NCBI GenBank assembly: GCA_009692585.1
Contig: SHYX01000035.1
Coordinates: forward strand, 1 to 49,002
DNA: 49,002 nucleotides
From: Myxococcales bacterium
GTDB taxonomy: Bacteria; Myxococcota; UBA796; SXON01
Direction of reading: 5' to 3'
In this document: one piece after another, positions 40,381 through 48,100 of the stretch
How the letters are laid out: every line of letters starts with the position of its first letter
Position numbering within the stretch: the stretch's first letter is position 1
Position numbers and translations under genes: made by a program
Notes under the pieces: model-generated
The model's database searches: none
What the model saw: the letters and a program-made list of their open reading frames with translations, nothing else
Told to the model about the DNA's origin: nothing

Positions 40381-43179
40381 GAAGACGTACACCGCGCCCG
40401 CGCCGCTGTTCGAGGTCGGGGCACCCACCGCCACCTCCGCAAACCCGTCCCCCTCCAAATCCAGGCCCCCGGCGAGCGCCTGGCCGATGCGTTCGGTGAG
40501 CGAATTGCCGGCGATGCTGGCGTCGGGCTCGGAGCCGTCGGGAGTCCAGTCCGCCACGCTCAGGGCGCGGTAGACCTCCACCCCCCCCGCGCCGCCAGGG
40601 GCGCCGGCGAGCACGTCGCCCACCCCGTCGTGGTCGAGGTCGCCCGCAGTCGCGAGGACGGCGCCAAGGCGCGCATCCGCTCCCGCGCCCAAGAATCGGG
40701 CGTCGGCGTCGGCGGCGAAGAGCCCCACGTCGGGCTCGCTCCGTCCGAAGAAGACCGCCACGCTGCCGCTGTCGGTGCCCTCGCCCTCAGAGCGCGGCAC
40801 ACCCACGAACACGTCGCCCAGGCCGTCTTCATCGAGGTCGCCGGGGCAGGCGACGGCGGCGCCGAGCTGATCGCCGGCGGCGTCGCCGCTCACCCGGAAC
40901 CAGGCGCTCTCGTCGAGGTCGCTGAAGGACTCGAGCGCCGCGGCATTGAGCAGACCAAACACACCGGCCCCTTCCCGCCCGTCTGGGGACGCACGACTCG
41001 CGCCCAGGGCCAGCTCCGGAGCGCCGTCCCCGTCGGCGTCCGGGCAGAGCGCCAACCCCCACCCGAGTTCGCTCCCCGCCGCTCCGACCACGATGGCGTC
41101 GCTGTCGGCCAGGTCGAGGGTGCCGGTCGGCCGGGTGTGGTCCCCCGCGAACACCGCGACCGCCCCGGCCGCAGCGCCACCGAGGCTACTGGTCGGACCG
41201 GCCGCGATCAGCTCGGCGAGGCCGTCGCCATCGAGGTCGCCACCGGTGAGACGAGCGCCGAATCCGTCGCCCGGCTCGCCCACGAAGCTCCACGCGGCGG
41301 CCGCCTCGATCGGAGAGTCGCTGGGGAGACCCGCGCCCCCGTAGACCACGTACACCTGGCCGGCGTCGGCGCCCCCCCTGCCGCTGCGCGCGGCGGCGAG
41401 GGCCAGGTCCTCATCGCCGTCGCCGTCGAGGTCACCGAGCACGTCCGCCGCGCCGGCGGCACCGAAGCCATCTCCGGGAGTGGCCGCGCGCCAGGCGCCG
41501 GCGGCGTCGTCGGCCGTGAGTGACTCCGCGCCGCGGAGGCTGGCGCTGGTGTAGAGGTACACCGCGCCTTCGTCGCCATCCGGCGCGCCCACGCCGAGGT
41601 CCACCGCCCCGTCGCCGTCGAGGTCCCCGAGTCGCGACAGCAAGCTCCCGAAGTGGGCTCCTGGTGCGGTCCCGGACAAGAGCACCATCGCGTCGGCGGG
41701 CGCCGTCTCACCGGAGATGGCGTCGCCCAGCGACAACGAGATGACGCCGGCGACGCCGGTCTCCAGCCCGTCGGAGCAGGCGACCAGACAGCGCACGGTG
41801 CTTCCCGCCGCGAGTCCGACCGTGGAAAAGGTCTCGCCCTCCCCGACGGTCAGCGCGACCTCCCAACGTGTCTGGCAGGTGACCGCGTCCCCATCGAGGT
41901 CGTAGGCCCTGTCCACCACCGTGCAGGTGAGGGTCTCACCGGCGGTGGGATCGTCGGGGCTGACGCGCAGCTTCGGTGGGGTAGGAGGGGTGTTGGCGAT
42001 GGCGAAGGGCGCGCTCGCGATCGAGGTCGTGGCGTCGTGGCCGTCGTCTCCGGTCGCGACGCAGTGCAGCATGGCGCCCCGACTGGCGGTTCCCGCCGGC
42101 AGCGTCGGGCCCCGTCCCACCTCCGCGCCGTCGACGAACCAGGAATAGCTCACGTCGACCTCGTCCCCGTCGAGGTCGGTGGGGGGCTCGACCAGTGCAC
42201 AGGCGGCGGTGGTGCCGACGCCCAGGCCCTCCGGCGTCACGATGGCCGCAGCGAGGGTCGGCGCGTGGTTGGGCAGATCCCACAGGGCCGACTCGGCGAA
42301 GTCGTCGTGGTTGCCGTCCGAGACCGTGACGCGGCAAGCCAGTTCGCTGCCGCGCGGCGCCAACGGGGTCGGGATGCTCGGGGTGGTGTCGTCGAGGCGG
42401 TCGCCGTCGAGCCGCCACGCGTAGGTGGCGGTGAGCGGGTCGCCTTCGGGGTCGGTGGGTGCGTCGTGGCCACAATGGAGCGTGGCCGCCAGGGCATCCG
42501 CTTCGATCGTCGCGACCCCGACGACCGGTGGCGCGTTGCCGATGGCGAGGAAGGCCTTGCCGGGCTCGATCTCCGCGCCGCCGGTCACCGCGATCACCCA
42601 CGCCTCCCAGATGTCGCCTGCGACCACCTGCTCCCCGGGCACGGTCGCGTCCGTGAACTCGGTGACAGCGCCGTTTCGGGACCACTGCCGTCGGTAGTCG
42701 AAGGGGCTGTCGTCCGCGAACCAGGCGTCGGTGAGGATCACCGCCGTCAGTTCGACACCGGTGACGGCGTCCTGTGGTTCGATGGTCACGACGGGCGCGG
42801 TCACACGGGTCGGCTCGACGACGACCTGGGCATTGCGCCGTACCTGTCGGTGATCGCTGTCCTCCGCCTCGATCCACAGGTCATGTGTACCTTCCGGCAG
42901 GCTGACCTGGAGGTGGAATTGCCCCAGCTTGTCGGGATGGCCAGTGGCAACGACCCCCGCGGTGCTGCTCATCACCCGCACCTCGAGCGTGGCCGGTTCG
43001 TCCCGGTCGTCGATGACCACCGCCTGCACCGTGACTGTTTCTACGCTCAGCAGTCGCAAGCCGTCTTTGGGGCTCACCAGGTAGAGCTCGGGGGGGAGCC
43101 CGTCCGAGGCGTCCTCGGTGTCCGCCAACCAGTCTGAGCCGCACCCGGTGGACAGCAAAAACACCAAGCTGACGCGCAT
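40369..43179 (-). CDS. FG-GAP propeller lipoprotein with Ig/PKD-like domains, 936 aa
   Basis: ATG 43179 gives MRVSLVFLLSTGC, a lipoprotein signal (Cys13). Residues about 28-500 hold Ig/PKD-like beta domains with phrases such as DPEGDPLTATYAWRLDGD, DLDGDEVDVSYSWFVDG and DLDGDAVTCQTRWEV. Residues about 516-936 contain seven FG-GAP units (GDLDGDGAVDLGVGAP, GDLDGDGDEDLALAAA and so on), forming a seven-bladed integrin-like propeller with calcium loops. No MYXO-CTERM tail is present. It is probably a surface or periplasmic binding protein. The start is 276 nt from the divergent radical-SAM-like gene. Confidence 0.88.
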   Translation of the reverse strand: MRVSLVFLLSTGCGSDWLADTEDASDGLPPELYLVSPKDGLRLLSVETVTVQAVVIDDRDEPATLEVRVMSSTAGVVATGHPDKLGQFHLQVSLPEGTHDLWIEAEDSDHRQVRRNAQVVVEPTRVTAPVVTIEPQDAVTGVELTAVILTDAWFADDSPFDYRRQWSRNGAVTEFTDATVPGEQVVAGDIWEAWVIAVTGGAEIEPGKAFLAIGNAPPVVGVATIEADALAATLHCGHDAPTDPEGDPLTATYAWRLDGDRLDDTTPSIPTPLAPRGSELACRVTVSDGNHDDFAESALWDLPNHAPTLAAAIVTPEGLGVGTTAACALVEPPTDLDGDEVDVSYSWFVDGAEVGRGPTLPAGTASRGAMLHCVATGDDGHDATTSIASAPFAIANTPPTPPKLRVSPDDPTAGETLTCTVVDRAYDLDGDAVTCQTRWEVALTVGEGETFSTVGLAAGSTVRCLVACSDGLETGVAGVISLSLGDAISGETAPADAMVLLSGTAPGAHFGSLLSRLGDLDGDGAVDLGVGAPDGDEGAVYLYTSASLRGAESLTADDAAGAWRAATPGDGFGAAGAADVLGDLDGDGDEDLALAAARSGRGGADAGQVYVVYGGAGLPSDSPIEAAAAWSFVGEPGDGFGARLTGGDLDGDGLAELIAAGPTSSLGGAAAGAVAVFAGDHTRPTGTLDLADSDAIVVGAAGSELGWGLALCPDADGDGAPELALGASRASPDGREGAGVFGLLNAAALESFSDLDESAWFRVSGDAAGDQLGAAVACPGDLDEDGLGDVFVGVPRSEGEGTDSGSVAVFFGRSEPDVGLFAADADARFLGAGADARLGAVLATAGDLDHDGVGDVLAGAPGGAGGVEVYRALSVADWTPDGSEPDASIAGNSLTERIGQALAGGLDLEGDGFAEVAVGAPTSNSGAGAVYVFSGR

Positions 43180-43264
43180 GCGAACCTCGACGCCGCTGCA
43201 TCGGTCGGAAGCGGTGGGGATGTAGGGGAATGATGGTCGCCCACGCCGCCGCGACGTCCGCACC

Positions 43265-43448
43265 CACATCCATGGAACGCCCCGGCGGCACGGGGGACCG
43301 CGGAGAGGGGGAGGGATGGGATGAGGTCGCCCCGCGTTGGCAACGCGGGGGGCGCCGCAGGCCGGAAAGCGGAGCTTAGAGGCTGAAGGGCATGGCGCGG
43401 TAGGGGGAGAGGGCGGCGAGCCATCTCCCCACGGTTTCGGGTTACGCG
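43265..43448 (+). repeat. Dispersed intergenic hairpin element, copy C (longest)
   Basis: This fills most of the 276-nt gap between divergent genes. The 3' part has GCGCGGTA (43395-43402), GGGGAGA (43404-43410) pairing with TCTCCCC (43424-43430), and GTTACGCG (43441-43448); the next ATG is 15 nt after the start of GTTAC. The 5' part (about 43275-43305) is the reverse complement of a block in copy A. A separate perfect 9-bp hairpin, CCCCGCGTT / AACGCGGGG with a 3-nt loop (43330-43350), lies between; it has no T-run, so it is not a classic terminator. Confidence 0.65.
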
Positions 43449-43455
43449 CGCGGCG

Positions 43456-44355
43456 ATGCTCACGTGGACGCCCGCCGGCGCTGTACAACACCCCCAGGCG
43501 CTGCAGATCCGCCTGCAGCGCAGCTATCCGGGCCGCGTCCGCGCGGGCGCGCCCGTGCCGACGCGGTCGATGCCAACCGCCGAGGTCCTGGCCAACCTGG
43601 AGTGGTTCACCGCGGCCAGCACCCGCGGGCGCCCCGTCGACAGCGTGGTCCTCAGCGGGGTGGGCGCTGCGTCGCGTCCCGACCTCCCAGAGCTGGCGGC
43701 GTATGCGCGCGCGCGGGGAATCCGGCGCATCACGCTGCACGCGGGCGTCGAGGATCTGGACGGACTCACCGCCGCACGCATCCCCGTCGACACGCTGGTG
43801 CTGCCGCTCCAGGTGGGCGAGTCCGGCGCCAACCTCGCCGCCGCCGCACGGGTGCTCGGCGCGGCCCGTGCGGCGGGGCTCACGACCGTGGCCAGCACCC
43901 AGCTGGTCAGCTCCGCGCTCCCGAGCCTCGGGGGCGCGGTGCAGGTGGCGCTCGCGACGGGCGTAGGCTCGATGACGCTGAGCTACCCTTTCCCTATCGA
44001 CGGCGCGGCCTCCGGTGACGCGCCGCCGCCAGCCCGGGTGCTCGCGGTGTTGCGCGACCTCGTTCCCCGCTTGCAGCGTGGAGGGGTGCGTGTCGCCATC
44101 CGGGGGCTTCCGGCCTGCCTCCTCGGGGAGTTCGCCTCGCTCGGCGGCAAGACCGGGAACCGCTGGTACGTCGACGCCGACCACCAGTTGGGGAAGGCGC
44201 TCCGGTTCTTTCCCGACGTCGTCGCCTTCCACAAGGGCGAGGAATGCCGATTCTGCTCCTTGAACGAGCATTGTGACGGCTGGTTCGCGACCTACCTGCG
44301 TCGGCCCGCGTTCGGTCGGCTCCGCGCGGTCGAGGCGCCACCGTCGTCGCCGTGA
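43456..44355 (+). CDS. Radical-SAM-fold protein lacking the SAM-cluster cysteines, 299 aa
   Basis: The sequence follows a radical SAM barrel: LQIRLQRSYPGRVRAGAPV at the first strand, VDSVVLSGVGAASRPDLPEL (the usual SGGEP region is SGVGA), AAYARARGIRRITLHAG, VDTLVLPLQVG. At the first loop, where CxxxCxxC belongs, the residues are SYPGRVRAG, with no cysteine at all. The C-terminal auxiliary cluster motif is kept: a Cys in LPACLLGEF and C264-x2-C267-x5-C273 (GEECRFCSLNEHCDGW), as in SPASM/twitch domains. It is therefore unlikely to cleave SAM; it may bind one Fe-S cluster and act as a partner or binding protein. Its stop overlaps the glycosyltransferase start (GTGA). Confidence 0.75.
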   Translation: MLTWTPAGAVQHPQALQIRLQRSYPGRVRAGAPVPTRSMPTAEVLANLEWFTAASTRGRPVDSVVLSGVGAASRPDLPELAAYARARGIRRITLHAGVEDLDGLTAARIPVDTLVLPLQVGESGANLAAAARVLGAARAAGLTTVASTQLVSSALPSLGGAVQVALATGVGSMTLSYPFPIDGAASGDAPPPARVLAVLRDLVPRLQRGGVRVAIRGLPACLLGEFASLGGKTGNRWYVDADHQLGKALRFFPDVVAFHKGEECRFCSLNEHCDGWFATYLRRPAFGRLRAVEAPPSSP

Positions 44356-45131
44356 GCGAAGGGGAGCCCCTGATCTTCGTTCGCGGGGGGGCGCTCGGCG
44401 ACTTCGTGATCACCTTGCCGGTGCTGGCCGCCTGCTTCGCGACGGGGCGCGCCGTCCATGTGGCCTGCTCGTCGCGACACCTCCCGCTCGTGCGCGCGTG
44501 CGGCACCCCGGCACGCTGCTGGGACCTCGATGCCATCGAAGCACTGTGGATGTTCGGGGGCGCGGACCCGGTGGGGTACGGGGAGGCGGTGGTGTTTGCT
44601 GAAGGGCGCGCCCTCCTTCCGGTCGCGCGCTGCCACGCGGTCGCGTCGCGGCCGCCGCCCGGCGTCCGGGCCTGGGCTCATTTCGCCTCGGTGCTCCCCT
44701 CGCATTTCCCGCTGGCGGATCCGTGGCTCCGCCTGGCCGCGCCGCCGATCCGCCTCGATCGTCCAATCGTTCTGGCGCCGGGGGCCAGCGATGCGGGGCG
44801 GAGCTGGCCGCTGTCTCGTTGGCAGGTCCTCCGCGACCGCCTCGCGGCGAACCACCCGGTGGTGCTGGTCGGGGGCCCCCTGGAGGCGTGGGCGACGTAT
44901 CGACCCGGTCTCGAGGAGCTCTGCGGACTGGCCGCCTCGGCGGGCGCGTGGCTGGGGCCTGACAGCGGCCCCACCCACCTTGCGGCCCGCTTCGGCGCGC
45001 CGACCTTCGTGGTCTTTCCCACCGATGACCACACCTGGATGCCGGCGGGGGCCACGGCCGTGGACTGGGCCGTGGCCGACGAAGAGCTGGTGCGGACGCT
45101 TGTCGGGGTCGCTACGGAGCCGTCGAGGTGA
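44352..45131 (+). CDS. Glycosyltransferase family 9 (heptosyltransferase-like) protein, 259 aa
   Basis: The N-terminus IFVRGGALGDFVITLPVLAA is the typical start of LPS heptosyltransferases, with the catalytic Asp in GD. The C-terminal domain has IVLAPGASDAGRSWPLSRW, VVLVGGPLEAW, and GAWLGPDSGPTHLAARFGAP with the nucleotide-sugar site PDSGPTH. It is about 80 residues shorter than typical WaaC/WaaF, mostly in the N-terminal half. It likely adds a sugar to LPS or another envelope glycan. It is translationally coupled to the radical-SAM-like gene. The 3' end overlaps the convergent CotH gene by 20 nt. Confidence 0.88.
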   Translation: MSEGEPLIFVRGGALGDFVITLPVLAACFATGRAVHVACSSRHLPLVRACGTPARCWDLDAIEALWMFGGADPVGYGEAVVFAEGRALLPVARCHAVASRPPPGVRAWAHFASVLPSHFPLADPWLRLAAPPIRLDRPIVLAPGASDAGRSWPLSRWQVLRDRLAANHPVVLVGGPLEAWATYRPGLEELCGLAASAGAWLGPDSGPTHLAARFGAPTFVVFPTDDHTWMPAGATAVDWAVADEELVRTLVGVATEPSR

Positions 45132-48100
45132 CCACCAGCGCGTCAGTCCCGACCACCCCGCCGTGCAGATCGGTGGCGACGAGGCTCACGTCATTGGTGC
45201 CGTTGACGAGGGGCACTGTCACCTGCCAACTCTGGGCGTCGACCCAGGTCAGCTCCAGCGGGAGGGCCTCGCCCTCCCGCGTGATCTGCCGCACGTCGAT
45301 CCAACCTTCGCCCTCGATGATGACCTCGGCGTTCGCCACTGACACGTCGCGTCCCCCTCCCGTCGTGATGCGGAAGTCGAGCGGCGGAAACCGCGTGGTC
45401 ACCGCGTTGCCGGCGCCGAACATCACCCAGTCGGCCCGAGCGTCGATGAACGCACAGTTGCCGGCGACGTCCTGCGCCGGCAGCAGCGCGGCCATCTGAT
45501 CGCACCACCGTCCCAGGTAGGCCGTGTTGTACGCCCGCCCGACGATGTCCTGCAGGTGCCCGTAGTAGGAGCGTTCGTTGGCCGGCTCCTCGAGCAGCCG
45601 CGCGAGGTCGCCGTTGCCGACCAGCGACATCGACGAGCTTCCGAAGAAGTCCAGGTCGTGCGGGAAGTACAGCACCCGCTGGTCCTCCGGTCGAACGTAG
45701 AAACGCGCGTTGTGTTGGCTCCCGTCGCTTCCATAGTTGTCGACGGCGCCGCTCAGGGTGGCGAAGGCGAAGGCGCGCAGCCATTGTTCGACGTCGATCA
45801 CCGCGTCCATGTCCTGACACAGCTCGACCAGGCCGGAGTAGTCGTCCTCGCGTTCGTTGTTCTGGATCAGAAAATTCCACCGATAGGCCTCCTGATCGTC
45901 GCCGAGGTCGGTGAGTCCCGTGCCGACGACACTGTCCGGCTGCGGCAGCTTGACCCCTTCGGGCGTGCCGTCATCCGTCGTGAGCGGGTAATAGATGAGC
46001 TCGTATTCGAAGAGGGTGCCGCTGGCGCCGTCTTTGAACTGGGAGTCCAGGACCAGGTCGGTGAACCGATCGAGCTGCAGCTCCGCGGGCCCGGTGTGCT
46101 CTGACCGCGGCGTGAGCGCTTGCGTGAGGTCGTTGTATTCGCCGGAGACCGAGCCGGCGTGGGTCATCACCAGGTTCAGGAGCACCTCGCGCTGCCCGTA
46201 CCCCACCCCCTCCGAACGATCGATGAGGACGCTCGTGTGGCTGCCGCGGAAGGGCTGGTCGCGGCGGAAGCTCACGCCGTAGCCGAGGCGCGCCACCTCC
46301 GGCCGGCCGCGCTCGCTCCCCTTCGCGCGCACGCCAACGTCGTAGAACACCTCCGCCTCGTCGTACACCACGGTGGCGCCCACGAGATCGTCGCTCATCA
46401 GGTTGATGTCGTCATGGAGCCAGTCTGAGTCGGCCTCCGTCATCAGGATGCGGAAGTTGTGCAGGCCGTTGGTCGCCGCCTTTCCGTCGTCGAACTTGAT
46501 CAACGCCCGTGAGGCGGCACCGGCTGCGGGGAAGGTGGCGCCCACGCCGTCGTCGTCCTCGGCCTCGACGTAGAACTGCACGATCGTCCCCGCCGCCTGA
46601 CCGTCGAGCGACGCGACCCAGCGACCGGGCTGCACCTCGGTCATGGCCTGCGCCAGGAAGTCCGCCCCCGCGACCGAGGACCACAGGGTCACCCCGGCGA
46701 CGCCGTCGGGATCCGCCGCAGAAACGCTGATGGACACAGCCTCGTAGGCGGCGGGCACGGCCACGGATTGCGCCAGGTCGTCGAAGGTCGGGCCGGTGTT
46801 CTCCACCACGGTGGAGTTCGGCGCCCCGGGTGTGCCGGACGGCGACGGCAACTCCACGAGCGTGGTGCGCGGCAGGCGATTGAAATAGAGCCGGCTGTTG
46901 AGTTGGTTGCTGCCAGATATCCAGCGCGCCCGAAACGACACCTCGTACTCCCGGGTGCTGATCGAACGGAAGAGCGTCGTCTCCGCATGGTTGTGCATGT
47001 GTCCGGATGGCCCGGTCGCGACGAGGCGAAGCACGCGGTTCCCGGAGTCGTCCGGGTCGGCCGTCAGCTCACTGTGGCGGTGGTTTCCCAGCCGCCGCCA
47101 CGTTCCGCCGTCGTCGAATCCTCCGTCCTGGACGAGTTCCACCGGCGTCCCGCCCGGGTCCTCGATCACGCTCACGTCGTCGAGCAGCACCTCGCCGCGG
47201 TCGAGCAGTCCGAGGACCAACTCGTGGTACGCGCCGTCGGGACCGACCGCGCTTGGCTCGGCGTCGCCTCGGTAGCGGTAGGTGGCCCAGGCCGAGCGCC
47301 CGCCCTCGTGGCTCGGCGCCCACGACTCCGCCACGGCGTTGTCGGCGCGGGCATCGCGGAGCTCCAGACTCGACCCCCCGCCGTCGGCCGCCTCCGGCCA
47401 ACGCCCACCGTCAAGATAGCGGATGTCATCCGCAGGGTTTCCGTATCCGTCCCGCAGCAGGATGCGATCGCTGTCGTTGTTCAGGCGGCCGGAGACGTCA
47501 CCCACGACGTCGATGCCCGGGTGCGCGCTCGCCAGCGCCGCGGCATCGTTGCCGACGACCAGGTACGAATCCGGAGCGAGGATCGTGCCCGACGGGAACG
47601 TGAAGGTCACCGCGTCGGCCAGTTGCCAGCCGCTCAGGTCCACCGGCTGCCCCCCGCGGTTGTAGAGCTCGATCCACTCCTCGTCCTGGGCGGTCACCGG
47701 TTCGCCTTGTCGAGCGAGGGGCGCGCGATGGTACTGGACCTCGTTGATCACCACATCCTCGACGCGGTCGATGACGTTGGGGGCGCCAGGGGTGGCGGCG
47801 CGCGGAACCCGCCACTCCAGTTCGTCGCTGTCGCTGTCACGACCACGCACTCGATCCTGCACCCGCACGGCGTCCAGCAGTGCGCTCCGGTCGGGTGAAT
47901 AGAGGAACAGCACGTCGCCGGTCGCGACCGGGAAGCCGACGTCCTCGACCACCAGCAGTTCGCCGGACTCGAGCGTCCCCGCCGGCAGCACCCGCTCGCC
48001 GCCCGCCGACGCCAGGACCATCCCGCCCCGGTCCTGCGCGCTCCCGCTGACGTCCAGCAGCTCCACCCAGAAGGGCGAATCCGACCCGGGCGCGACCTCG

